DNA from: CAKSHP01 sp045636325
GTDB taxonomy: Bacteria; Bacillota; Clostridia; UBA1381; UMGS1253
Length of the DNA stretch: 64,000 bases
Direction of reading: 5' to 3'
Assembly: GCA_045636325.1 (NCBI GenBank)
Contig: JAZTXH010000006.1
Location: 1-64,000 of the forward strand
Below are positions 8,095-16,797 of the stretch, in pieces; the stretch's first letter is position 1, and the number at the start of each line of letters is the position of its first letter. A program made the position numbers and the translations under genes. The notes below the pieces were generated by a model. The model was not told the DNA's origin and did not search any database. It saw nothing but the letters and a program-made list of their open reading frames with translations.

Positions 8095-9579
8095 TTAATT
8101 CAATTTTCCTGAAACCGGTTCTGAATATACTGTTACAGAGGTTTCACCGTCTTTGTAAATCATATATCCTCTTGCATACCATGTTTGAGACTTTGAAACA
8201 TCTTTTTTACGTACTGTATACTGACCGTTATTCGCTGCAGAATTTGCCTTTGAATGTAAAATACCCTCTGTTTCAAGAGTAATATTAGAATTTGAAGCGC
8301 TTAAAATAATACCTGTGCTTAAAAGCTCAAAATGTTCCGGCAGATAACGCTCACAAACAAAAGAAATTTTGTTTGCATCCACTACCTGAGGGTTACTCAT
8401 TACAACAATCGGAACCTCTGCAACAGGAGTATCTACTTCAACAAACACAGCCTCTACTTCAGTATCAAATGCACACACAAAAAACTTATACTCTTCATCA
8501 TAGCTTACTATTTTTCCATCACGCATCCAGTATGCAAAACGCATACCTTCTTCAGGCGCTTTATGGGTAAAGGTCACAAGGTCATTGTACATATATTTTC
8601 CGCCTTCTTCGTTTGCACCTTTAACAGTTACGTTATATTCGGTTGAATCTTTAAGATATCCGGCAACAAACATTGTGTTTTTTGTATACGGCTTTGTATC
8701 AAGCACTGAACGTGGAGTGAAATTATACATTTTTCCATCATTCACCCAGCAATAGAAGGAGTATCCTAAAGTAAACGGATTTTGTGGAACCTTTATTTCT
8801 CCTGTTGTCCACCCCTCGGTAAGAATTTTTCCGCTCATATCCCTGAATGCTATCAGCACGGTTGAACCGGAAGTTGGTACACACACAGCAGTAAGACTCA
8901 TCTGTGCGTTCAGCGTAAATTTAAGTTCAGGTTCATAAGAAACTATTTTTCCGTCTATATCCTTCCAATAAAAAAATTCGTAATTTTCATTAGGCACAGC
9001 CTTAAGGTTAAACTCTGTTCCGGCAGCATAAGACATAATATGATGAGAACCTATCATTTTTTCCACATCGCCAACATAGCGCACAATACTGCATTGTGTG
9101 CCGGTAAGAGAAACAGAAATATTGGGCGCATCAGACTTTATAGCGATTATAATTGTTTTATATGCAATTTTTGTTGCATCGGCAGTTGAATGCACTTTAC
9201 AAACAACTGTTCCGTTTGTTTTTGCAGTTACAAGACCATCCTGGCTGATAGTGGCATAATTTGAGCCCTGCTCAATAGACCAGATAACACTTTCACCTTC
9301 TTCAGGCTCCAATATCTGCGCTTTAAGCTGTAATGTTCCGCCTGCCTGTGAAATAGTTGTTGCTGGAGCGATAATGGAAATGCCGTTTTCGTATTCCATA
9401 AGCTCAAAGATTTCATCCTCTTCAGGTGTTTCGACCTCAAGCTCTGCAATTTCATTACTAATACCGTCTTTACTTTCCTGCATATCTTCAAACTCAGTTA
9501 CAACGTTTGTGGCAAAACATACATTTGAAAAAATAAGTGTAGCCATCAGCAACATTGCCATTATTTTTTTAAATATCAT
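8095..9579 (-). CDS. Secreted Ig-like / InlB-repeat surface protein
   Basis: The 494-residue protein has a signal peptide (1-23), an acidic linker, and a BIG2-type Ig-like domain (about 70-150, with QAGGTLQLKAQILEPEEGE and ISQDGLVTAKTNGT). InlB-B-like repeats follow (about 154-390; FYWKDIDGKIVSYEPEL and FAYWMRDGKIVSYDEEY). The C-terminal domain has ISFVCERYLPEHFELL and GQYTVRKKDV. Residues about 154 to the end match the C-terminal part of the secreted protein at 28381-30951. It has no SLH domain or sortase motif, so how it stays at the surface is unclear. It is last in the polysaccharide/S-layer operon, 13 bases after the VanZ-like gene. An adhesin or structural role is inferred. Confidence 0.8.
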   Translation of the reverse strand: MIFKKIMAMLLMATLIFSNVCFATNVVTEFEDMQESKDGISNEIAELEVETPEEDEIFELMEYENGISIIAPATTISQAGGTLQLKAQILEPEEGESVIWSIEQGSNYATISQDGLVTAKTNGTVVCKVHSTADATKIAYKTIIIAIKSDAPNISVSLTGTQCSIVRYVGDVEKMIGSHHIMSYAAGTEFNLKAVPNENYEFFYWKDIDGKIVSYEPELKFTLNAQMSLTAVCVPTSGSTVLIAFRDMSGKILTEGWTTGEIKVPQNPFTLGYSFYCWVNDGKMYNFTPRSVLDTKPYTKNTMFVAGYLKDSTEYNVTVKGANEEGGKYMYNDLVTFTHKAPEEGMRFAYWMRDGKIVSYDEEYKFFVCAFDTEVEAVFVEVDTPVAEVPIVVMSNPQVVDANKISFVCERYLPEHFELLSTGIILSASNSNITLETEGILHSKANSAANNGQYTVRKKDVSKSQTWYARGYMIYKDGETSVTVYSEPVSGKLN

Positions 9580-9592
9580 CTTTTGTACCTCC

Positions 9593-10057
9593 CTAAAAAT
9601 TGTCCGTCTTCTTTAATTTATATATTAACATTGCAATTCCGCTTCCAAAAAGCGAACCCGAAAAGTCAATAAACACGTCTGTAACCAAGGGTCCTCTTCC
9701 CGGTACCAAGCTTTGATGAAACTCATCTGAAATTGCATAACTTAGACAAAGAGATGCGCATACCAAAAATATCTTTGCGCTTTTTATTTTATATCCGCAA
9801 AGCGCATAAAACACACTCACACCCAAAGCAGCAAACAGGAAAAAATGTGCACTTTTTCTCAAAATCACAATAAGCGGCCTTATTTTTGATTCGTCTATTC
9901 CGAAAAAATCCAGAATAATCCTTGCAATACCTGCACTTTGCGCCTTTGATTCGCCGCCGGTTTTAGATGACATATAAAAAATCAATGCCATAACCAGAAT
10001 TGCCGGAATCCAGCGCAGTATTTTACTTTTTAAAATAAACTTTTTAACTTTTAACAT
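9593..10057 (-). CDS. VanZ-like membrane protein
   Basis: This 154-residue integral membrane protein has about four hydrophobic helices and the VanZ-family signature: MSSKTGGESKAQS after helix 1, RKSAHFFLFAALG, DEFHQSLVPGRGP and VTDVFIDFSG. VanZ relatives affect sensitivity to some lipoglycopeptides and occur widely in Firmicutes, but their reaction is not settled. The start overlaps the end of the upstream SLH gene by 14 bases, so the two are probably co-translated. Its place inside an S-layer/polysaccharide operon points to an envelope role, not dedicated resistance. Confidence 0.85.
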   Translation of the reverse strand: MLKVKKFILKSKILRWIPAILVMALIFYMSSKTGGESKAQSAGIARIILDFFGIDESKIRPLIVILRKSAHFFLFAALGVSVFYALCGYKIKSAKIFLVCASLCLSYAISDEFHQSLVPGRGPLVTDVFIDFSGSLFGSGIAMLIYKLKKTDNF

Positions 10058-11639
10058 AATTCAATAATATATTGTATATAAGTTTTGCTGCCTCCTGACG
10101 GGTTGCGCAAGAAGTTGGATTAAATCTTCCTCTGTCATCTCCGGAAACAATTTTTGCCTTTTTAAGCGCCATAACACTTGGATAAGCATAGGCCGCAATC
10201 GCATATTTATCTGCAAATTCAAGAGCAATTCCGCCACTTGCGATATTAACTCCCATTTTTTCAATTACAGAATACAAAACCTTACACATATCCTGCCTTG
10301 TAATATTTTTTCCTACACCAAATGTTCCGTCAGGATATCCGTCAACAATACCATAGTATTTAGATGCCGAAACATAGGTGTAATGCCAGCTTTCAGGTGA
10401 CACATCTGTAAAATATGCTCCAAAATCCCCCTTAAGTTCAAAAAGCTCTACAATAAGCTTAACAAATTCTTCGCGGGTAATGTTATCATCAGGGCAAAAG
10501 CTTATCTCGCTTCTGCCGTTAATAATTTTTCTTTCAAAAAGCGCGTTTATATAATCCTTGCCCCAGCCGTTTGTATCTTCAAAATACTTTTCATCTGACG
10601 GAACTACCGTATACTCACCAAGTTTCGTTAAATAAGCATACCAAACTCCGTTTTCGTATGCACACAAACGGACAGGATTTCCGTCAGGGTCAGCAAGATA
10701 ACCTTTCATATCACATTCAAAGCTTATGGCAAAAAATTTATATTCACCATCGGCAAGGGAATTACCATCGCTTCCTTTTCCGCTTATTTTAAGTTTTAGG
10801 GTATCCTTATTAAAGTCAATCTTCACTGAATCCAACGCGCTTGCGTTCCCTCCGGAAAAATTTTCGTCAATCCTCGGTTTTAAAACAATACCGGCTTCTG
10901 AGCTAAATTTTATAAAATCGCTCATATGCACGCCTGCATAATTTGCATTAAGGTCAGCAATGATTTTTTCAAAAAATTCATCTGCTGAACTGTATGGTAA
11001 ATTTGAATTTTCAAGGGCCTGATTAATTTTGTTTTTTAAATCAGGTGCAATATAATTAAGTTCAAGCACTCCGTCCTGATTTGTTTTAAACAAAGGTGTG
11101 TTTGCATTAACTGCATAAAACATTTTCACAACCCTTGCAATAACGCCCGAAGTAACCTTGTCTTCTTCAAACACAACCCTTAGATCGGGATATTTTAAAA
11201 AAAACACATCCATAAGCGCATTAAGGCTTTTTTCACCTTCCCCAGAAAGCTCCAGCTCTTTTCTTTGATAATATCCGCCGATATAATCCTCTCTTACCTT
11301 TTCGTCTATCATATAAAGGTAGGAAAGAGCATCTATAACCTCCTGTTTTTCTACTCTTACCAAAAACTTTGTAAGCATAACATGCATAAAAGCTTCCGAT
11401 TCGGGTGTATAGTCACTTACCACATCTATAAGCGCATCAAGACCTGTATCAGTTATAAGCATTGGAATAAAAATTGTTTCTATATTTGCTCTGTCTTCAT
11501 GATTAAAAACAGTCAGCCTTTTTACTATATAATCCATTCCGCGAAGTGTGTCAGCGCCGCTGACCCAAATTCCACCCAGCAAAAACGAAAGCGCCAGTAT
11601 TATTGCTATAGTTGTTTTTTTTATATGATTTTTACTCAT
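10044..11639 (-). CDS. SLH-domain S-layer-associated protein
   Basis: The 531-residue secreted protein begins with a signal peptide (about 1-28; TTIAIILALSFLLGGIWVSG). Its N-terminal helical domain (about 30-260) resembles the one in the neighbouring SLH protein: TDTGLDALIDVV here against TDLGVDALIKLV there. A beta domain follows (about 260-350), then three C-terminal SLH repeats (about 355-531) with motifs ITREE, ITRQD and ATRQE. SLH triplets bind pyruvylated secondary cell-wall polysaccharide, and the pyruvyl transferase is encoded nearby. The start at 11639 has GGGAGG ten bases upstream; a longer frame to 11720 would run through the hairpin and is rejected. Confidence 0.88.
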   Translation of the reverse strand: MSKNHIKKTTIAIILALSFLLGGIWVSGADTLRGMDYIVKRLTVFNHEDRANIETIFIPMLITDTGLDALIDVVSDYTPESEAFMHVMLTKFLVRVEKQEVIDALSYLYMIDEKVREDYIGGYYQRKELELSGEGEKSLNALMDVFFLKYPDLRVVFEEDKVTSGVIARVVKMFYAVNANTPLFKTNQDGVLELNYIAPDLKNKINQALENSNLPYSSADEFFEKIIADLNANYAGVHMSDFIKFSSEAGIVLKPRIDENFSGGNASALDSVKIDFNKDTLKLKISGKGSDGNSLADGEYKFFAISFECDMKGYLADPDGNPVRLCAYENGVWYAYLTKLGEYTVVPSDEKYFEDTNGWGKDYINALFERKIINGRSEISFCPDDNITREEFVKLIVELFELKGDFGAYFTDVSPESWHYTYVSASKYYGIVDGYPDGTFGVGKNITRQDMCKVLYSVIEKMGVNIASGGIALEFADKYAIAAYAYPSVMALKKAKIVSGDDRGRFNPTSCATRQEAAKLIYNILLNYVKS

Positions 11640-11667
11640 ATGCAGGCCGCCTCCCTTTATAAGACAG

Positions 11668-11698
11668 TTTATCTCCCGCCAAATCGGCGGGAGATAAA
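11668..11698 (-). terminator. Intergenic stem-loop between two SLH genes
   Basis: The arms 11668-11680 and 11686-11698 are a perfect 13-base inverted repeat (core TCTCCCGCC) with a 5-base loop. There is no clear U-tract on the minus strand. It may be a partial terminator or an RNA-stabilising hairpin that sets unequal expression of the two SLH genes. Confidence 0.6.
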
Positions 11699-11723
11699 TC
11701 ATCAATGACTTTTTATACAATAT

Positions 11724-13979
11724 TTACAGTTGAACTCTAACCATTCCAAGTCGGTACATTGTGTTATAGATAACAACTGCTGCCTGAGCTCGTGTTACAT
11801 CATTTTCAGGACGGAATGAATTATCTTCAAAGCCCTGAATAATACCAAATGCCGTTAGCTCTTCAAGATGTTCAACTGCCCAGAAATAAACATCTTCTTT
11901 ATCTATATAATCAAGCTCAATTTCATATTTTCCCGTTAACTGACGTCCAATTACAGATGCCAATTCCTGACGGGAAATAATTCTTTCAGGCTGGAATGAA
12001 CCATCGCCGTAACCAACATAAATACCTCTGTCACTTAAAATATGAACTGCATCATAAGCCCAATCGGCAATTTTATCATCGTCTGTATATTCACGCTTGC
12101 CCTGAGGTATTTCATTTTCAAAGCCAAGAAGCCTTACCAAAAGAACTGCAACCTCCTGACGTGTGATACCCCAGTCAGGACTCATTTCAGTATCCGATGT
12201 TCCTGCAAAAATACCCTTGTCATACAAAGCTTCCATATAAGGCTCTGCCCAGTGCCCCTCAACATCTGTAAATTGTGTTACCTTGTCTGTTTCCGTGGGA
12301 GCGATAATAGGTTTGGAAATATCGGAATAATCAGGCTCTTTGGAAGGTTTGTAATTTATACCTCCGCCTGTTCCTGAAATCGAAAGCGTTACCTTAACTG
12401 TAATTGTATTTTCAGATTCTGTTCCGTCAGGCAATTCAGCCTTTACCTCAAATGAACCTACAGATGAAGGAGTGAACGTGAACTTATCGCTTTGAACATT
12501 CTGATATATATCGTTAACATACCATTTTGCTTCTTTAAGGTCGATTAGCGCGTTTTCAGATGTTGCTTCAAATTCAACCTGATAATACTCATCCTTTACC
12601 TGGTCAAGCTCGCCTGTTGACGTAATCGAGAATGGACCATATACACCTGCAACATTAACTGTTATCTCACTTGATTTAGCACCACCAAGAACTGCATATA
12701 TAACATAACTGCCCTTCTGTGTGGGAGTAAAGTCAAATGTTTCACCCTTATCAGCCTGAGCCTGACCGTTTACATACCATACAGTATTTGTAAGGTCTGC
12801 ACCTGCAGGGTCTGCAGCGGCAGTAAATGTAACCTTGCTTGTGCTTCCAACCGTCTGATTAAGCTCACCTGCTGATGTTATATCAAGGGTAAATTCAGGA
12901 GGCGCAACAACCTTTACATTATAGCTCTGCTCATAAGCACCAAGCTTTGCTGTTATTTGAACTTCCTCACCTGCTGAAAGGTCAGAAGGATTATATATAA
13001 ATTCCGCTCCTGCAGAAACCTTATCTGCGCCAACATACCACTCAACCTGTGTTAAATCGTCTGTTGTAATATTTGAGTCTGCAGTGAATTTAATGTCAGA
13101 GGTCTGACCCTCAGCCTGCTCAAGCACACCGTTTGACTCAACTTTGAAAACTCTTTTAACATACATACCAATGCCGTTTATGCCTAAAACAGTTTTGAAA
13201 TTATCTTTCATTGCTTCGTTTTCACCTGTAAAGGATGCAGAATCGTTTGCTGACTCAACAAGGCTTTTTATAAGCTCTTCTGCACTCTGCCAGTCAACTC
13301 CGTTAACTGTTTCATATTTAGTCTTAAGCTCACCTGCTTCGATTTTTTCTTTGAATTCATCATTAAGTGTATAAAGCTCAAAATCAGCAGGAACATCAAG
13401 ACCGTCTGTTATAACAAAGGTTTTGTTAAAATCAGATAAAAACTGCATAATAACAAGCTTGTTTAACATATGCTGCTCATTATTTAACATATCCTTGTAT
13501 CCATCAGAGATAAACTTATTGTAAACCGCCTCTATAGCATCATCTTCGGTAGCAGTAGTTACAAGATTAAATTCCTTTCTCTGCTTCATATCATCAAAAG
13601 CCTTCGCTCTTGCATCTGTTGGGATTGCTTTTGCCAAAGCAAGGGCAAATCTTAAATTGCTTTTTGATGCGTCATCTGTGCCAAAAGAAGAAATGTAATT
13701 TAAAACAACATTGTTTCCTTCTGCTTCGGACTGGTCATCAACCAATTTAATAAGTGCATCAACCCCCAAATCAGTCTTCATATAACTGTGAACCCAATTA
13801 TACAGATAGTCTCTGTCCTGTGTTGACTGAGCCAATAAATACTCTGACATTTCCTGAAGCATTGTATAGGCTTTGTCAAAATCCATTGTCTGGTCATCAG
13901 CCGCCATTACGCTAAATGAGCTAAAGCAACTTAAAACCAATGCAATACTTAATACTAAAGATAATATTCTTTTACGCAT
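11724..13979 (-). CDS. SLH-domain S-layer protein with Ig-like repeats
   Basis: The 751-residue product has a signal peptide (1-26, ending VMA-ADDQ) and a helical N-terminal domain (about 27-280). Three related Ig/PKD-like repeats follow (about 281-365, 366-447 and 448-535), each with a W-Y-V core such as VEWYVG, VWYVNG and KWYVND. After a short linker come three SLH repeats (about 569-751) with ITRQE, ISRQE and VTRAQ. It is exported and probably held on pyruvylated wall polymer. The start at 13979 is chosen from AGGAG eight bases upstream. It lies 56 bases after the CapD-like gene, so the S-layer protein and polymer genes share one transcription unit. Confidence 0.9.
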   Translation of the reverse strand: MRKRILSLVLSIALVLSCFSSFSVMAADDQTMDFDKAYTMLQEMSEYLLAQSTQDRDYLYNWVHSYMKTDLGVDALIKLVDDQSEAEGNNVVLNYISSFGTDDASKSNLRFALALAKAIPTDARAKAFDDMKQRKEFNLVTTATEDDAIEAVYNKFISDGYKDMLNNEQHMLNKLVIMQFLSDFNKTFVITDGLDVPADFELYTLNDEFKEKIEAGELKTKYETVNGVDWQSAEELIKSLVESANDSASFTGENEAMKDNFKTVLGINGIGMYVKRVFKVESNGVLEQAEGQTSDIKFTADSNITTDDLTQVEWYVGADKVSAGAEFIYNPSDLSAGEEVQITAKLGAYEQSYNVKVVAPPEFTLDITSAGELNQTVGSTSKVTFTAAADPAGADLTNTVWYVNGQAQADKGETFDFTPTQKGSYVIYAVLGGAKSSEITVNVAGVYGPFSITSTGELDQVKDEYYQVEFEATSENALIDLKEAKWYVNDIYQNVQSDKFTFTPSSVGSFEVKAELPDGTESENTITVKVTLSISGTGGGINYKPSKEPDYSDISKPIIAPTETDKVTQFTDVEGHWAEPYMEALYDKGIFAGTSDTEMSPDWGITRQEVAVLLVRLLGFENEIPQGKREYTDDDKIADWAYDAVHILSDRGIYVGYGDGSFQPERIISRQELASVIGRQLTGKYEIELDYIDKEDVYFWAVEHLEELTAFGIIQGFEDNSFRPENDVTRAQAAVVIYNTMYRLGMVRVQL

Positions 13980-14035
13980 ATTAATCTCTCCTGACATATT
14001 TTTATTTAATCTTTCCGCCTATGAGCAGAATTTTA

Positions 14036-15931
14036 TTACATTTTTACAAAATCAATGCTTTCCCCTTTTCCCAAGCAATCCTTGTCTCGGTCATCCTTGC
14101 GGAATGTGGGCACTAACTTCTTTACCATTTCTCTCACTCCGGCTTCATCTTCCGCTTCAGCACAGCATCTTAATTCATGAAGCTTTTCTATAAGCTTATC
14201 CCATTCAAAATGCATGGGACGGGCAACGTATATTTTATCGTGCTGTGTATCAGACAAGCCCTCTTCACTCATCAAAAGTTCTTCGTAAAGCTTTTCACCC
14301 GGACGAAGACCCGTTATTTTAATGGGAATATCCACCCCAGGAACATATCCTGACAGGGTAATCAAATTCACCGCTAAATCATAAATCTTAACGGGTCTTC
14401 CCATATCCAGCACAAATATTTCTCCGCCTGAGGCAAATGCACCCGCTTGTATAACAAGCTGAGCAGCTTCGGGAATGGTCATAAAATATCTTGTGATTTC
14501 CTTATGCGTAAGAGTTAGCGGACCGCCGGCTTCAATCTGAATTTTAAACAGCGGCACCACCGACCCGTTAGAGCCAAGCACATTACCGAATCTTACCGCC
14601 ACAAACTCACAAGCACTAATTTCATTTATTGCCTGAACTATCATTTCACACACTCGCTTTGTTGCTCCCATTATATTTGTGGGATTAACCGCCTTGTCTG
14701 TTGAAATCAAAACAAATCTTTTAACACCGTTTTCATGAGCGCACATTGCGCAATTATATGTACCAAACACATTATTTTTAACTGCTTCACAAGGGCTGTG
14801 TTCCATGAGCGGAACATGCTTATGAGCCGCCGCATGGAATACGATATCCGGCTCAACATTTTCAAACACCTTGCCAAGACGCTTTTTATCCCTTACGCTG
14901 GCAATCACAACCTCTAAACTTAAATCGGGGTTTATATATTTCATTTCCTGCTCTAATGCATAGGCATTGTTTTCATAAATGTCTAAAATAACAATTTTTC
15001 TCGGTGAAAACTTTGCAATCTGACGGCACAGTTCCGAGCCTATACTTCCGCCACCACCGGTTATCAAAACAGTTTTATCTTTAACATATCTTTCTATTTC
15101 ACTTAAATCAAGCTCTACTTTATCTCTTTCAAGTAAATCTTCAATACTTACACTTTTACTATTGCTGTAAATACCTTTATCCAGTGCAAACTCTGCCCTG
15201 TCCGGAAGAACTCTCACTTTCCTGCCGGTTTCTGCACAAATTTTAAGAATTTTTGCCCTCTCAACATTGTCCATAGTCGGAATTGAAAAGAATATTTCGT
15301 CTATATCAAACGTCTCACAAAGCTTTCCAATATCACGGCGGTTACCCATAACCTCAATGCCTCTTATTCTTCCGCCAAGCCTTGCCGAATCATCATCTAC
15401 AAGAGCACACACTCTATAGCCTCTGTTATTAACAGTAAGCTCGTCAAGCAATCTTACAGTGGCTTCGCCTGCACCTATTATAAGCAAATTCTTTCTAGGT
15501 ATAGTATTATTATTTCTTTTCTTCTTAATAGTATATACCCATCTTGCAAACACTCTGAACAAAACAATCATCACAAGCGAAAAACACCCGCTGACGCAAA
15601 TTAAAAGCGGCTCTAAAAAATATTTTGTAAAAAACACCGAGACGCTCGTCATTGTAATAAATGTTATGATGCACACAATCGAAATCACCGCAAGGTCTCT
15701 TATTCCGACATATTTTAATATACTTTTGTAAACTCCTGAAATACAAATAAATACAAGATACACTCCAAATGTTGAAAGAAGAGTCATTACACCCTTTTGT
15801 CTTATGTGCACTATTTCGTGCAAATCAAGCCTTGCAAACAAATAACATGCACAAACATAGGAAAGCGCTATAAACGCAAAATCCAACGAGGTAAACAACA
15901 CCCTGAGCCTTTTTTTAAAATACTCTAACAT
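14036..15931 (-). CDS. Membrane nucleotide-sugar 4,6-dehydratase, CapD/EpsC/PglF type
   Basis: The 631-residue protein has four N-terminal membrane helices (about 12-115), a nucleotide-binding CoA-like domain (LLIIGAGEATVRLLDEL, about 148-275) and a C-terminal SDR domain (about 285-590). The SDR motif TGGGGSIGSELCRQIAKF is clear, as are HAAAHKHVPLMEHSP and the substrate motif RFGNVLGSNGSVVPLF. The family converts UDP-GlcNAc to a 4-keto-6-deoxy sugar, the first step towards bacillosamine, FucNAc or related residues. The usual YxxxK appears modified (STDKAVNPTNIMGATK), as is normal for this family. It follows the kinase/phosphatase genes after a structured 150-base gap. Confidence 0.92.
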   Translation of the reverse strand: MLEYFKKRLRVLFTSLDFAFIALSYVCACYLFARLDLHEIVHIRQKGVMTLLSTFGVYLVFICISGVYKSILKYVGIRDLAVISIVCIITFITMTSVSVFFTKYFLEPLLICVSGCFSLVMIVLFRVFARWVYTIKKKRNNNTIPRKNLLIIGAGEATVRLLDELTVNNRGYRVCALVDDDSARLGGRIRGIEVMGNRRDIGKLCETFDIDEIFFSIPTMDNVERAKILKICAETGRKVRVLPDRAEFALDKGIYSNSKSVSIEDLLERDKVELDLSEIERYVKDKTVLITGGGGSIGSELCRQIAKFSPRKIVILDIYENNAYALEQEMKYINPDLSLEVVIASVRDKKRLGKVFENVEPDIVFHAAAHKHVPLMEHSPCEAVKNNVFGTYNCAMCAHENGVKRFVLISTDKAVNPTNIMGATKRVCEMIVQAINEISACEFVAVRFGNVLGSNGSVVPLFKIQIEAGGPLTLTHKEITRYFMTIPEAAQLVIQAGAFASGGEIFVLDMGRPVKIYDLAVNLITLSGYVPGVDIPIKITGLRPGEKLYEELLMSEEGLSDTQHDKIYVARPMHFEWDKLIEKLHELRCCAEAEDEAGVREMVKKLVPTFRKDDRDKDCLGKGESIDFVKM

Positions 15932-15972
15932 AAATTTTCATTCTCCCATCGAATTTCTTTAATCAGGAACCG

Positions 15973-16062
15973 ATGTTTTTTGACTAAAATATGTATCTGC
16001 CGTTTAGCCCAGCAAAAGCTGTCGTACTCTGTCAAGCTAGTCAAAAACATTAAACCAGATAC
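15973..16062 (-). ncRNA. Candidate structured RNA with interleaved inverted repeats
   Basis: Two inverted repeats alternate in the 150-base gap between the phosphatase and CapD genes. One pairs 15973-15986 with 16038-16050 (core TTTTTGACTA, one-base length difference). The other pairs 15993-15999 with 16056-16062 (GTATCTG/CAGATAC). Their arms interleave, so they can form a pseudoknot or exclude each other. A CAGC-TTTT-GCTG hairpin lies inside. The position resembles the EAR antitermination element that precedes epsC in Bacillales, but I cannot confirm homology. Confidence 0.5.
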
Positions 16063-16080
16063 CCTATACTTTTTTATAAA

Positions 16081-16770
16081 TCAACCCTTGCCTGAAAGCA
16101 GAAAAGCTGCATTATATTCCATCTTTCCAAAAAGACCATCAAACTTTTTTAAAATAATTCTTTGTGCTTTATCTATATAAGGTCTTCGACCAGTCAAATT
16201 ATGAGTATCAGAACCCAGAACAGGTCTTACCCCTTCTATACTCAAAAGTTTTTTTACAATCCCCCGCCCGGACCAAGACAAAAACGCATCTGCGTTAAAC
16301 TGCATATAAACTTCTTGTTCATTTTCAAAAAGCTTTTTATACTTAAACGTGCCTCCTTCAAAATATCTTTCCACATGAGCAAAAACCGGAATAATACCTT
16401 TTCTCCTGATTTTTTTTATAAAATCAAACATCCATCTCTGCCACGGCGAAAACGGCATTTCGAGAAGCATAACATTGCTACCCCCGATACACAAACGTTC
16501 AATGTCTTCGATATCAAGCAGCTCAGGCACCAAAAGCACTTCCGCTCCAAGCATAATATCAATGCCAAAGGTATTTTCTATCTTCAAAAGTGCCTCCTGC
16601 CTTAATTTTATAAACTCATCCGTTTTCATATACTCAGCCACAAAATGCGGCGTTGCTGCCACCTGTGTGATGCCCTGCCTTTTAAGTTCAGCTAAAATTT
16701 CTTGGCTTTCCTGCGCCCCCCTGGCGCCATCATCAATTCCACAAAGAACATGACAGTGAAAATCTATCAT
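16081..16770 (-). CDS. PHP-family tyrosine-protein phosphatase, CpsB/YwqE type
   Basis: The 229-residue enzyme begins MIDFHCHVLCGIDDGARG, the metal-binding opening of the PHP-type phosphatases that dephosphorylate bacterial tyrosine kinases. Further metal ligands appear in ATPHFVAEY, FAHVERYF and LGSDTHN. It uses metal ions to remove phosphate from the tyrosine tail of the kinase encoded immediately upstream. This cycle controls polysaccharide chain length and export. The length is slightly under the usual 240-255. It lies 27 bases after the kinase stop. Confidence 0.93.
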   Translation of the reverse strand: MIDFHCHVLCGIDDGARGAQESQEILAELKRQGITQVAATPHFVAEYMKTDEFIKLRQEALLKIENTFGIDIMLGAEVLLVPELLDIEDIERLCIGGSNVMLLEMPFSPWQRWMFDFIKKIRRKGIIPVFAHVERYFEGGTFKYKKLFENEQEVYMQFNADAFLSWSGRGIVKKLLSIEGVRPVLGSDTHNLTGRRPYIDKAQRIILKKFDGLFGKMEYNAAFLLSGKG

Positions 16771-16797
16771 TTGTTACTCCTTATTTTTTGCTGTTCT

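Noticed and set aside
8332..8646. 104-residue plus-strand frame inside the secreted protein gene
   Set aside because: It is antisense to a clear signal-peptide protein, has no ribosome site and has unlikely composition; it is a shadow frame.
9593..10057. VanZ-like gene as an antibiotic-resistance determinant
   Set aside because: No vanH, vanA or vanX-type genes are present, and the gene is embedded in an envelope operon.
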